From assembly GCA_029194665.1 (NCBI GenBank), contig JARFXO010000002.1:434001-498000 (forward strand): a DNA stretch of 64,000 nt, read 5' to 3'. The notes below the pieces were generated by a model. That model made no database searches and was not told where the DNA came from. It worked only from the letters and a program-made list of their open reading frames with translations. Origin of the DNA: Nitrospira sp. (GTDB lineage Bacteria; Nitrospirota; Nitrospiria; Nitrospirales; Nitrospiraceae). How positions within the stretch are numbered: position 1 is the stretch's first letter; each line of letters begins with the position of its first letter. Shown piece after piece: positions 17,501 to 25,424 of this stretch. Both the position numbers and the translations under genes were made by a program.

Positions 17501-20482
17501 CAAGCGGCCGGTGGCGAACGTTTGGTTGCCCTCGCGCACGTACTCGCGCAAGAACACTTGGTGCGACGGGTGCGACGTGTAGGTCTGGTTCTGGTCGACG
17601 AAGGACGTGGTGGTGTTCTCATGCTGCGGCACGCCGTTGGCATCGAGCGTGACGGTGGCGCGCGTGAGCGCCATGAAGCGCAAGTGTTCGGGCAAATCGT
17701 CCTCGGTACCGAATACGCCGTCGGCGCCGGCAATCAGCGGATCGTCGGCAGCCAGCGGGATGTAGACGGTACCCGCGTTGCCCTTGGTGACCAAATCGAG
17801 ACCGTGGTCGAAGAACTGGCCGAAGAACGTCATCCACGAGTTGAACGGCGCCGTCAGTCCGGCGTCCGGCGCGACGTTGGGGATGACCAAGCTGTCGAGC
17901 GGCTCGATCTCGAGGCCGGACTCGATGCCGGGCTGCGGCTCAGCGAAGACGGCTTCGAAGTTCGGTCGGGCGGCGTCGCGCGCGGCGTCGGCCAAATCGC
18001 TGGCGCCTACGGCATTGTTGTACGCAGTCGTCGCATCCGCCAGTTCCTGGTTCGCTGTCTGCAGCGCGTTGAAGGCCGTGGTTGCGGCGCTGTCGGCAGC
18101 GGCTTGCGCCGCGTCCAACTGCGTGTCGGCGCTATTGGCCGCCGACTCGGTGGTGTTAGCTTGCGTCAACGCAGCTTGCGCCGCGTCGTATTCGCTTTGA
18201 TCTAATAGCGGACTGGCTGACAGCAACGCGGATTGCAGCGCCGTGAGGTCGTCTCGCAGTGCCACGGCGTTGACGGCGACGTCCTGCGCGGCGATCACGT
18301 CGGCGTGCGCGGCGCCGAGCGCTGCAAGCAGCGCATCAGCGGCATTCTGTGCGGCGGTGGCGGCCGCATTGGCCGCGGCGACCGCATCAGTGGCGGCCGT
18401 ATGATCGGCGGCGTTGACGATCGATCCCACCGCGCCGAGTGACGCGACGAGGTCGGCTGCTTCGGATTGTGTGGCGGCGACGGCGACTTCCACATCGAGT
18501 GCCAGCGCCGCGTCGTAGGCGGTCAGGATCGCCTGAGCAGCCGTATTCGCTGTCTCGGCAGCGTCTTGCGCGAGCTCGGAGGCAGCGAGATCGGCAATGG
18601 CGTTATTTTCCGCCAGTTGCATGTTGTCTGCGTGGGTTGTTGCATCGCTCACGGCTTGTACTGCTGCGTCGTGAATGCCAGTGAATGTGTTGAGGATGGT
18701 GAGAGCGGCAGCGAGGTTAGCCGCGCTGGGTGCGTTGGTGGCCTCTGCGGCGATTTGCGAAGCAGTGAGCTGCGACACCAGTGTGGTTGCCGCCGTCGCA
18801 TTGTCCCCCGCTGCCGTACTTGCCGAACCCGCGGTGTTGAAATCAGCTGTATCTAACAACTGATCGCTGCTTGTCAGGTCGGTATCCAAGTTAGTCCGCA
18901 GGCCCTGTAGCTGTGTCAGGAGTGCCAGCGCGTCGGCTGCAAGCGCTTGGGCATCCGCCAAATCATCGGCGACGACATTCGCGCCGCCGCCCTGCAGCGC
19001 CGCGACGGCATCGGCCGCGGCATCAGAGGCAGTCTGCGCGGCTGCAACAGCAGCATCGGCGGCAACGAGATCGCCTACGTCGAGAAGGGAACCGTCAGGG
19101 CCCAGTGACGTCACCAGATCGGCCACCGCCGTATTTGCGGCGGCGGTATGGATGTCCAAGTTCTCCGCAAGCGTGTTGTTGTACGCGGCGAGCGCTTGCG
19201 CGAACGGCTGATTGGCGGCCAGGAAGAAGTCGTAGATAATTTGCGCATTGTCGACGTTCGTTTGCGCGGCCGCTTCGGCGGCTATGGCGCTGGCAAGGGC
19301 GGTATCCGCAGCGTCACTAGCCGCAGTTGCGGCGGCGAGGTCGGCACTGTCTTGTGCGACCGCCGCGTTTGCGGCGGTAAGTGCCGCCAGAGTTGCGACA
19401 GCATTAGCGGCCGCTGTAACTTGCGAAGCTTCTAGCTGAGCCGTGTGCGCGTTGGCGGCAGTGACGTTGGCGGCGGCGGCGGTATTGGCATCGGCAGCCG
19501 CGTTGAATTCAGCTACGTCCAAGTTCGGGGTGCTGGCATCCAGAGACAGTTGCAGCGCCGTCACTTGCGTGAGCAGCAGCGCGGCATGGTCCGAAACGGC
19601 CAGCGCGGCAGCGACATCGGCCGGCGCGACACCCGGATCCGCCAGCAGCGCATTGTAGGCAGCCAGTGCGGCGTTGGCAGCAGTTGACGCGGCAAGGACT
19701 GCGGCGTCGATGGCCGCGACATCAGCCGCGGTCACGGTGCTGCCAACCGCGCCGAGTTCCGTCACCATGGCGTCGACGGAGTCCTGCGCCGCGGCCAATT
19801 TAACCTCCACGTCTTGCGCCAGCGCCGCGTTGTAGGCGGCTAACGTCCCCTGCGCGGCGGTGTTCGCGGCGGCGGCGGCGGCCTGCTCCAAGGTCTCGGT
19901 GTCGAGCGTGGCTTGTCCGGCATTTTCCGCGAGCTGTGCGGCGTGGGCGGCCTGGGCCGTCAGGGCGATATTGTTGTAGGCGTTGACGATCGCGGTGCGT
20001 GCCGCGGCGATATTGCCGCTATAGCCCGCCCCACGCAGTGCCGCTTCGACCGCTGCAGGGTTCGCCGGCGTCATATCCACGACTAAGTTGGAAATGATGC
20101 GCGGGTCGGCGTCGGCGACGCTGGTCTGCAAGCCATAGTCGTTGTTAGTGATGGTCGGTGCGCCCGATCCGGGAGGGCCGAGCGGCATCTGATCCCCGTC
20201 CTGGTCGTTGCGGAACACCGGATCGGTCAGCCGCGGGAACAGCGTATCGGCCGCGCCGAATTCGCTCCCGCCCGGCAGCAAGTTGTTGTCCGAACCGTCG
20301 ACGGTGCGTAGGCCAAAGGGCAGTATCGCCGCGTCGGACGCCGACACGTTGAAGGCATTCTGAATCGCCTGCAGGATGGTCAGCGGCGTGGCGGTATACG
20401 CCTTCGACGTCGACTCGGCGAGTTGGATTTGCTTCAGGATGAATTCCAGGTCGGCTTTGTTCACGTTAAAACTGGTGGACAT
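11507..20482 (-). CDS. giant RTX haem peroxidase with Ala-rich repeat insertion
   Basis: The start used is the ATG at 20482 (GGAG seven nt upstream) rather than one 12 codons earlier, giving 2991 residues. The order is: a peroxidase-type N-terminus (NLLPGGSEFGAADTLFPRL); about 730 residues of Ala-rich helix, with three ~230-residue modules each starting AY(N/D)xxLAxx; an animal-type haem peroxidase core with FFGQFFDHGLDLV (distal His, about residue 893), VFHSEHNRIVD and YRFGHSML (proximal His, about 1310); a first RTX block of GGxGxD nonapeptides (about 1660-1830); cadherin-like beta domains; a second RTX block (about 2460-2820). The end ATVGTASFDFF fits an uncleaved type I secretion signal. 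The adjacent ABC-adaptor-channel genes are its likely exporter. RTX blocks bind Ca2+ outside the cell; substrate unknown. Confidence 0.9.
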   Translation of the reverse strand: MSTSFNVNKADLEFILKQIQLAESTSKAYTATPLTILQAIQNAFNVSASDAAILPFGLRTVDGSDNNLLPGGSEFGAADTLFPRLTDPVFRNDQDGDQMPLGPPGSGAPTITNNDYGLQTSVADADPRIISNLVVDMTPANPAAVEAALRGAGYSGNIAAARTAIVNAYNNIALTAQAAHAAQLAENAGQATLDTETLEQAAAAAANTAAQGTLAAYNAALAQDVEVKLAAAQDSVDAMVTELGAVGSTVTAADVAAIDAAVLAASTAANAALAAYNALLADPGVAPADVAAALAVSDHAALLLTQVTALQLSLDASTPNLDVAEFNAAADANTAAAANVTAANAHTAQLEASQVTAAANAVATLAALTAANAAVAQDSADLAAATAASDAADTALASAIAAEAAAQTNVDNAQIIYDFFLAANQPFAQALAAYNNTLAENLDIHTAAANTAVADLVTSLGPDGSLLDVGDLVAADAAVAAAQTASDAAADAVAALQGGGANVVADDLADAQALAADALALLTQLQGLRTNLDTDLTSSDQLLDTADFNTAGSASTAAGDNATAATTLVSQLTASQIAAEATNAPSAANLAAALTILNTFTGIHDAAVQAVSDATTHADNMQLAENNAIADLAASELAQDAAETANTAAQAILTAYDAALALDVEVAVAATQSEAADLVASLGAVGSIVNAADHTAATDAVAAANAAATAAQNAADALLAALGAAHADVIAAQDVAVNAVALRDDLTALQSALLSASPLLDQSEYDAAQAALTQANTTESAANSADTQLDAAQAAADSAATTAFNALQTANQELADATTAYNNAVGASDLADAARDAARPNFEAVFAEPQPGIESGLEIEPLDSLVIPNVAPDAGLTAPFNSWMTFFGQFFDHGLDLVTKGNAGTVYIPLAADDPLIAGADGVFGTEDDLPEHLRFMALTRATVTLDANGVPQHENTTTSFVDQNQTYTSHPSHQVFLREYVREGNQTFATGRLIDGSIASGSFDGAPGNWAEVKAQALEMLGIKLSDFDVHNVPLLLTDQYGKFIPGANGYAQMVMAPDATHSTNWLKEGTAAGITTEGSIGTNHAFLNDIAHHAAPSLVDHDHDGGVVTPKIQQVADADIDANGNGIYDAGDTLTDVNGDGSITTADFFAADKNPDGSLNEITYDDEMLNAHFATGDGRGNENIALSAVHSVFHSEHNRIVDVNKATILNTGDLAFINEWLRTDIASLADIDTQAQKDALIGNDAAWDGERLFQAARFSTEMQYQHLVFEEFARRIQPDVDAFVFNTDSTIDPSILAEFAHTVYRFGHSMLTGTVDRLENDLTTVNGEADQATLLAAFLNPTMYLASGASQEEVLANLVRGTTRDVGNQIDEFIVQDVRSNLLGLPLDLAVLNISRGRDTGIPSLNETRQQLHDAGLLSLTPYTNWLDFENNINNKLSVINFMAAYGTHTAITSAATAAEARDAAFLLRFDDGGAANEVTIRGVSYTDRQAFLNGTGAYGAANGRGGVDAIDLWIGGLAEKRPEFGSAMLGSTFNYVFEFQMEQLQFGDRFYYLSRTQGTNFLNQLEPNTFSDLVMRNSELSGQYATHLSSALFLTPDIILELDRGIAQEDYNGSEDGLDPDWETPPSVPVEKVSRDYSNSTTVDGTHDFGGSITFRGTEHAVIGGTEGDDFIRSDEGDDTLWGDGGNDHLISGEGVDNVFGGDGDDIIEDNEGVGDFLRGERGNDVIVSARGLDVLFGGEGQDFVQVGLDAMEVFAGEGNDFVIGGVGIDFLLGNEGDDWMEGGGSLDTLAGDNSELFFNSPLIGHDVLFGQGDENDIDAESGDDIMGSAPSAFRNEGMFGFDWGIAKYDPSQIDFDLKVPIFTTDQADILRDRWDQVEALSGWNGNDELKGDDRGAVAGATAPSATTTGLFLNNELTQEGVNRIDGFSELLDGARATFGLGTTFREGNILIGGDGSDEIQGRGGYDILDGDAWLNVRIKIDMGGGVVYSAESLSTNTALSGPFAGKVYATDANGDPVFTDVQFGGRSLQSLLLDRTINPGQMSIVREIKYDDTPNDNNDTAVFQGTSAEYDIEGAGIEVEGVIQRAFDLNGDGFISVTDRDNGAVGATVNGVVLQTRGILTDDTDLLKNIELLRFADATIAIAGNNSAATGTVTLNDPTPFAGVVTPFVGQVLTPTLSAFADADGIPLDANNLPVGLSYEWQIQQLGETSWTTVQESSSYTVREEDIGHVIRAVAMFKDSTGVTERVYSAPTAEPTVAFTLDENSPAGTVVGLIPLPEAENEGVTFAINAASVPGLFSLNVTGLDANGSEIAELVVANSAPLDYEAVQAPADNQFQVVIDSFDVDGLLIDQREFTILLRDVVNEGMPTNINWSGTTPNGNTLPTGVIAQLSTVDPNVGATHQYQLLAGSAAGFAVSPEGVVTRTGAMAPNSTYLLNVRTTDNTGLTFDETFTIRTQANNVANVFAGTAGDEIVYGLSGGDRAALNPDSGLNGGAGDDNLFGQNGADTLVGEAGNDTLVGGPGVDRVFGGLGNDTIRWVFGDGVDAVIDGGADTDTVEILANGGNQALDVTYNGTAITNFEGNGALNSIERFTANLGAGTDTLVYTSAASVAVDLSAGTASGFASLAGVENVTGGAGSDVLTGGANANTLSGGGGNDQIFGDAGDDIINYVIGGGADTVDGGADNDTLNITDGGANNQLDVLYDGTVITLIEGGAITNIELVNTNMGGAADTLSYAGSSARVTVDLADGAGIGNASGFNQVISVLHVTGTAHDDNLSGNSGANILTGGDGIDTLNGEAGGDTLIGGDGADTIDTGAANDNVADLIRFSGTGDFGDTINNFDANGTVDRLEFGGALNAAYDDGNNNNNFLFATGNGGAGTVTVTVGQANANAEALYLSGANGEGVTNADLTNAALVAAAFNAEFNITAANNEDALLVINDTNGNSASAWQWIQNTAGVGNTAEVDASELTLIGALNANATVGTASFDFF

Positions 20483-20660
20483 CTGGCATCTCCGAATATT
20501 GGTTAAGGTGATACTCAATACATTTCAGGATGATGTGGGTGGCCTATTGAGGGAAAGGAATAGATGCACTTTGAAAGCTGCTTCATATGAAGGCACGTGC
20601 TAAAGGTTCTCAGGCGTAGTGGGGTATGTATAGATGCAACACCAGCATTCTTCCAATGCT

Positions 20661-20870
20661 ACTGAAGCATTAGAGGCTGATGTAGCTACGGCTTGTGGAG
20701 TCCTGACTAAGGCCAGTATTTCAGCTGCTTAGACAATGGAACGATCGGATCGATTGAACGGCCCCACTGAAGCATTAGGGACTGATGTAGCTACGACTTG
20801 TTGATTCTTTCCTGATACCAGTATTTCAACTGCTCAGACAATGCGTGATGATCGGATTCATTGAACCGCC
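20661..20870. repeat. 105-bp tandem duplication of a transposase 3' end
   Basis: Two head-to-tail units of 105 bp, at 20661-20765 and 20766-20870, both begin ACTGAAGCATTAG and run through the same C-terminal coding segment and downstream flank of the IS1595-like gene, at roughly 80% identity by eye. The right unit belongs to the gene itself; the left unit is a partial, drifted copy. This points to slippage or a second truncated insertion at this site, after which both copies decayed. Confidence 0.7.
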
Positions 20871-21456
20871 ACTCACATTCTTTTAGGAAACAGTGAAAAC
20901 TTTTTTTCGGGATGCCGTTGAAGCGTCGCAGATATCGCTTCGATTCGTTCCAAAAGTTCTCAATCCCATCGATATGGTAGCCGCGTCTCGATAACACGGT
21001 CTTGCTGGGTTTGACACACTTGTACTGGAACTCAGAGACATCCAGCACATCACACACCTGAGAGCTATTCACGTAGATGATGCTGTGCGGGGTCACGTTC
21101 TCTTGAATGACGGGGACTACGGGCTTGGTCTTGGCATCCGGGATGATTGCCGTATATACCTTGTCGCCTCGCATTACCAATCCAACGACAAATACTTCTC
21201 TTGCTGCCTCTCGCCCGCGACGTTCTTTTCGTCCCCTCCCCCAACAGCTTTCATGAGATTCTATCTCGCTGGGGAGAACAACACTTTCTCGCTTACTGGC
21301 GATTAATTGACGGAGCCGCTGAAAAAAGACCACCGCAGTTCGTCCCTGCACCCCAACCGCCTTTGCAGCGGCGCGCGCCGTCGTGCCAGCCACGAAATGG
21401 TTCAGCAACTGCTGCTGGACTCGGACAGGCATCCGGCTCTTTCTGGGAAAGATCAT
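20791..21456 (-). mobile_element. degenerate IS1595-family (IS1016/ISSod11-like) transposase
   Basis: The 221-residue frame keeps the scaffold of this group: LNHFVAGTTARAAAKAVGV at the N-terminus, VFVVGLVMRGDKVYTAIIPD in the centre and HIDGIENFWNESKRYLRRFN with the catalytic Glu near the C-terminus. The first catalytic Asp, expected in a V-D-E-S-Y-F-G-G motif, reads S-H-E-S-C-W-G. The second, expected in Y-T-D, reads Y-V-N. Two of three DDE residues are thus replaced while the frame remains open. It is almost certainly unable to transpose on its own. No clear inverted repeats were found; a 105-bp duplication of its 3' end follows. Confidence 0.75.
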
Positions 21457-22384
21457 TCGCTAGATGTATTGCCTGCCAAGCTCGCTTCGCTATTCAGCCG
21501 AAGTACAGACAACCACACGAAGGTTGGGGATGTTTACTAGGCCGTATTTTCTATTGGCTGCAAGGAATGGGTTTAAAAAGGTCTTGTTGCGACGGCGGCG
21601 CTAGATTAGGAGAGCAGCAGGAACCCGGAGGGCTAGGGATAGTTTGATTCATTCGCGTTTCCATTTGGAATCTGTTCCTGGGGTAATCGCCGGGGACCAT
21701 TCGGCGTGCATCCGCTGATCCGTGAGCGTTTTCGTGATGGATAGCCGCCATCCGATGGCTCGATGCCAGCCTCCGGACACACGTTTCCTACAGCCCCGCC
21801 AACAGACGCCGACAGATTGACCAACCAGCAGCACATTCCAAGAGAAGAATACACCACATAATTCACTAGGATATATAATGTAGGCATAACGTAATTCATA
21901 ATAGCTAAGTTATCATGCCCCTACGGGCGCCGATCCTCCGAATACATACAGCTACGAACAGTTAGCATATGCAAGTATTCTCGAATACCGATACCACAGA
22001 CGTCCTCGCGCGACAAACCCAAGGCCGACAGCCGTTATCAACGCTTGCATTATTCTACTAATAACACTTAAGTGGGATTGTAGTCTGCCTCAGGGATGAG
22101 CATACACTCCCGCCTCATGAATTCCGCATGCTGTTCTCGAGCAGCCCTCAACCCATGCGCATGGAAACGATTGAAGAACCATTTTGGTGCCGCCCTGGAA
22201 GATCAGATAGACCGAATCCAACCAGCCGTGCATGGTTTATGAGCCGAGATGGCCAACTTTCTTTGAAGGAGGAGGTGCGTTGTCAAACAAAGGATTTCGA
22301 CCAGTACTAGGTGAGAGCCTGAGGCTTGCGGACTTGCTTATCCATGACCCTGTTCATCTTCAGGAAGAAGGAGTTTGAACAACC
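21457..22384. other. 928-bp intergenic region upstream of multicopper oxidase
   Basis: I see no supportable gene. Several 60-90-codon frames occur on both strands but none has a ribosome-binding site together with protein-like composition. The left half flanks the degenerate transposase and probably contains decayed insertion-sequence DNA; an AT-richer patch at about 21830-22080 differs from the surrounding base composition. The right end holds the ribosome-binding site of the multicopper oxidase gene (AAGGAG, 11 nt before the ATG). Confidence 0.4.
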
Positions 22385-24496
22385 ATGAGTGACGACAACA
22401 CACATGATGTGAGCCGGAGAGCCATGCTGAAATTGGGCCTCGTGACCGGAGGCGCGGCCATCATCGGCCCAGGCCGGATCTTGGACGCCTTTGCCATGTC
22501 CTGTTACGACAGTTCGATGAACACCTCGTGCGGAGACGCGAGGGAGGACTTTCCGACCAGTCCGCTGATCGGCGGAAAGATCGTACAAACCACAGTCAAC
22601 GGCAAGACGGTGAATTCTGTGTCACTGGCAGTCGGAGATTTTGATGCGTTTTCGCAAGAGCTGCCGATTCCCACCGCCTTAAGGCCCGTGCAGCCGTATG
22701 CAAGCCCGTACGCAGGAACCACACAGGACTGCGATGGAGAGGTCCATCAGGTTGGAGTGAACGGCAAAAGAGCGGACGATAGCTCTGTGCCCAACTACGA
22801 TGCCGCGATTGCTGACTGTCGGTATTACAGGATCAACTTGGAGGTGGCCTCCCATAATTTTACCGAGGAAAAAGTCGTCCCCATCAATGCCGCAGGGAAG
22901 GTGGTCCGAGCCCCCAAGCAAAGCAAGGTCGGCCGTCTGTCCTTGCCGGGCAGCACGATCTGGGGATTCAACGGGCAATTCCCCGGGCCGATGATCAACG
23001 CCGAGTACGGCAAGCCCTGTCTGGTGCGCTTTGAGAACTGGCTGAACAATGATCACGGCCTCGATTCCCAGAACTTCGGCGCCCCTGACCGGGCGTTCTT
23101 GACCCATCTCCATAATGCCCATACGGCGCCGGAGAGCGACGGCAACCCCTTCCATAAGCCTTGCCCCTATGGGCCAGGGCAATGGGTGGAGAATCTGTAC
23201 CTGAACTGGGCGATCGGCGAGGATGCGGAAAAACAGTCCTTCTTGTGGTTCCACGACCACCGCATGGACCACACGGGAGCCAATGTCTACAAGGGCCTGG
23301 TCGGCCTCTATCCTATCTATGATCCCATCAAAGACAACGGCAACGAACTAGACGGGCTTCGGCTGCCGGGCGTCCGGAGCGAGAATGGAGATGGCTCGTT
23401 CAATGTCCAGTACGATATTCCGCTGGCATTTTACGACTGCCGGTTAGACGATGGCGTCACGCGCCATCGGGATTTCCATGCCGGCTGTGACGAAACCCAC
23501 CCGGAATGGTGGGGAAAGACCTTCTTCAAACATTTCCCGAATAAGGGTTTCAACGGAGACGTCTTCACGGTCAACGGGGTGGCCTGTCCGGTATTGCATG
23601 TCAAGCGGCGGAAGTATCGATTCCGATTCCTGGATACGTCGATCGCACGGCAATATGAGTTCAAGCTGATGCAAGGAAACGTGGGAGCCCGTCCCGGTCA
23701 ACAAGGGCAATATAATTTCATCGACGGCAACGGCAAGAACACCCTCGGCGAGCAGGTCATGAAATTTCGGCAGATCGCCGCCGATGGCGGACTGCTTCCC
23801 TTCCCCATCGACCGCAACTCCATCGAGATCTGGCCGGCCAAGCGCCGGGAGGTGATCATCGACTTCAGCCGATACATGGACGGAAGTCCGACTGCCAACG
23901 GAGAGGCGATCTACCTGGCGAACATTGCCCAAATGCTGGACGGGCGGAAACGCACCGAGAAGGATGAAAAAGAGTTCGATCCGAACTACTGCGTGCCGGT
24001 CCTCAAGTTCGTCATTGACGGGGACGCGCAGGATAACAGTGTCATGCCGGCCGTGACTCAACGGTTGCGCCCGTTACCGCCGCTGCCGGACCTCACGAAA
24101 CTCCCCAAAAGAGTCTTCAGGTTCGATAAACTGGAGTTGGGCGGGGAGATGCTGTGGACGATCAATGGAAGAGCGTTTGATCACACTCGAATGGAAGCCT
24201 CTGTCAAACGAGGCCAACCTGAACTCTGGACCTTTGTGAACGAGGGCGGCGGCTGGACCCATCCGATCCATAACCACCAGGAGGAACACCAGGTCGTCTC
24301 CCGCAATGGGAAGCCGGTGCCTGATACAGCCCATCCGGATGATCGCTCCCGGGAGGACGTCGTCGCACTGGAAGGCGGTGAGTCCGTGACGATCTACCGA
24401 AACTTCCGGACCTTTACCGGCAAGTATGTGGTCCATTGCCATAACCTGTCCCACGAAGACCATGCCATGATGTTCGGCTGGGAGATCAAGCCGTAA
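22385..24496 (+). CDS. Tat-exported multicopper oxidase
   Basis: A 703-residue protein with a twin-arginine signal (SRRAMLKLGLVTGGAAIIG) followed by cupredoxin domains. Copper ligands are visible in four motifs: HLHNAHT (about 241), WFHDHRMDHTG (about 288), HPIHNHQEEHQVV (about 625) and HCHNLSHEDHAMM (about 684). The last contains the Cys-His bridge and the axial Met of the type 1 site. Length and C-terminal motif fit a three-domain enzyme that oxidises small substrates or metal ions (Mn, Cu, Fe) and reduces O2 to water in the periplasm; the substrate is not predictable. The gene is monocistronic and ends at a strong hairpin terminator. Confidence 0.9.
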   Translation: MSDDNTHDVSRRAMLKLGLVTGGAAIIGPGRILDAFAMSCYDSSMNTSCGDAREDFPTSPLIGGKIVQTTVNGKTVNSVSLAVGDFDAFSQELPIPTALRPVQPYASPYAGTTQDCDGEVHQVGVNGKRADDSSVPNYDAAIADCRYYRINLEVASHNFTEEKVVPINAAGKVVRAPKQSKVGRLSLPGSTIWGFNGQFPGPMINAEYGKPCLVRFENWLNNDHGLDSQNFGAPDRAFLTHLHNAHTAPESDGNPFHKPCPYGPGQWVENLYLNWAIGEDAEKQSFLWFHDHRMDHTGANVYKGLVGLYPIYDPIKDNGNELDGLRLPGVRSENGDGSFNVQYDIPLAFYDCRLDDGVTRHRDFHAGCDETHPEWWGKTFFKHFPNKGFNGDVFTVNGVACPVLHVKRRKYRFRFLDTSIARQYEFKLMQGNVGARPGQQGQYNFIDGNGKNTLGEQVMKFRQIAADGGLLPFPIDRNSIEIWPAKRREVIIDFSRYMDGSPTANGEAIYLANIAQMLDGRKRTEKDEKEFDPNYCVPVLKFVIDGDAQDNSVMPAVTQRLRPLPPLPDLTKLPKRVFRFDKLELGGEMLWTINGRAFDHTRMEASVKRGQPELWTFVNEGGGWTHPIHNHQEEHQVVSRNGKPVPDTAHPDDRSREDVVALEGGESVTIYRNFRTFTGKYVVHCHNLSHEDHAMMFGWEIKP

Positions 24497-24514
24497 CCGT
24501 CATTGCGGCGAGCT

Positions 24515-24546
24515 CCAGTCCCCGGCACGGAAGTGCCGGGGACTGG
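24515..24546 (+). terminator. hairpin terminator after multicopper oxidase
   Basis: Perfect 14-bp inverted repeat (arms 24515-24528 and 24533-24546) with a GGAA loop, 19 bp after the TAA of the multicopper oxidase gene. The GC-rich stem lacks a strong T-tract, so termination may be only partial, but position and symmetry support the call. The following 300 bp up to the IS110 remnant contain no supportable gene. Confidence 0.7.
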
Positions 24547-24861
24547 CAACTACACCGGCCGTAACTAAATTCTGTGCGAGTCTCACAATCAGCGCACGTC
24601 CTGGAAAAAGCCTTCGGTAGAGCCGGCACATGGAGAATAATCAGCAGGACGCGAAGGAAACTTCGGAAGATCCCCATTTTAGAGACTTCCGGGCATCGGT
24701 AATCACTGACGGCAATGCTGTCATAAACGCGATCGGCACTCAGAAGGCTGCGGCGGCGCACGAATCAAGATCTGATAATCATCTAGAAGGCTCCTCACCT
24801 GGGCAATCCAGTTGGGAGACCGGTCAAGAAGCTTTCAGCCTTTCCAACCCAAAGAGGAGCC

Positions 24862-25200
24862 ATGACGAAATCGTACGGCGGGATTGACCTCCATGCCAAC
24901 AACAGCGGGATCATCCTGGATGATGATCAGGAGCAGGTCGTGTACGAAAAGCGAACGCCCAATGACTTGTCGAACATTCTTTCTCAACTCTGTCCTTTTC
25001 AACCACGCATTCACGGCCTCCTCGTGGAATCCACCTATAAATTGGTATCGGCTGATTGATGGGCTCATGGAAGCCGGCTACTCGGTGCACTTGGCCAACA
25101 CCGCCGCGATTCAACAAGCCGAAGGCCTGAAGCATACCAATGATCACAGCGATGCACGGTGGTGAGCCCAGCGCATCTGCTGTGCGCTTCATTGCGCGTT
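24862..25200 (+). pseudogene. IS110-family transposase remnant, 5' part
   Basis: From an ATG with AGAGGAG just upstream, the frame reads KSYGGIDLHANNSGIILDDD, the DEDD-type N-terminus of IS110 transposases, up to LLVESTYK. An extra A at about 25037 then shifts the frame. The next reading frame continues as expected, NWYRLIDGLMEAGYSVHLAN and HTNDHSDARW, to a TGA at 25162. A third frame fits PAHLL for a few more codons. The rest of the gene, including the catalytic-Ser domain, is absent. It is a decayed 5' fragment with at least two frame disruptions. Confidence 0.8.
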
Positions 25201-25272
25201 CAGCAACGAAGACTGCACGATCGCCCGCGTCTGCTGAAGCCGGCTAGACGAATCGATTCTGCACCGTTCTGG

Positions 25273-25306
25273 CTGTCCTACGGTGACCACGGTCACCGTA
25301 GGACAG
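25273..25306. repeat. perfect 34-bp palindrome
   Basis: Two 16-bp arms (CTGTCCTACGGTGACC and its exact complement) separated by AC. It lies between the IS110 remnant and the 3' end of a hydrolase gene on the other strand. It could be a target palindrome of the IS110/IS1111 group, part of an insertion-sequence end, or a terminator for the minus-strand hydrolase gene. No T-tract is evident. Confidence 0.75.
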
Positions 25307-25424
25307 AATCGAAGGCCAAACCTCAACATCCGGAGCTGTGGATTCACGAACCGGAGCTCGTGGGAATGTCTTCATGCAGATGATGGTTATTCGGCAGAAG
25401 AACTCGGAGGTCTGCTTGTTCAGA

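Noticed and set aside
21457..22384. Several 60-90-codon frames in the region before the multicopper oxidase
   Set aside because: None has a plausible ribosome-binding site or protein-like composition; treated as non-coding, partly decayed IS DNA.
24630..24887. 85-codon frame before the IS110 remnant
   Set aside because: No ribosome-binding site, no family resemblance, and it overlaps the start of the IS110 fragment.
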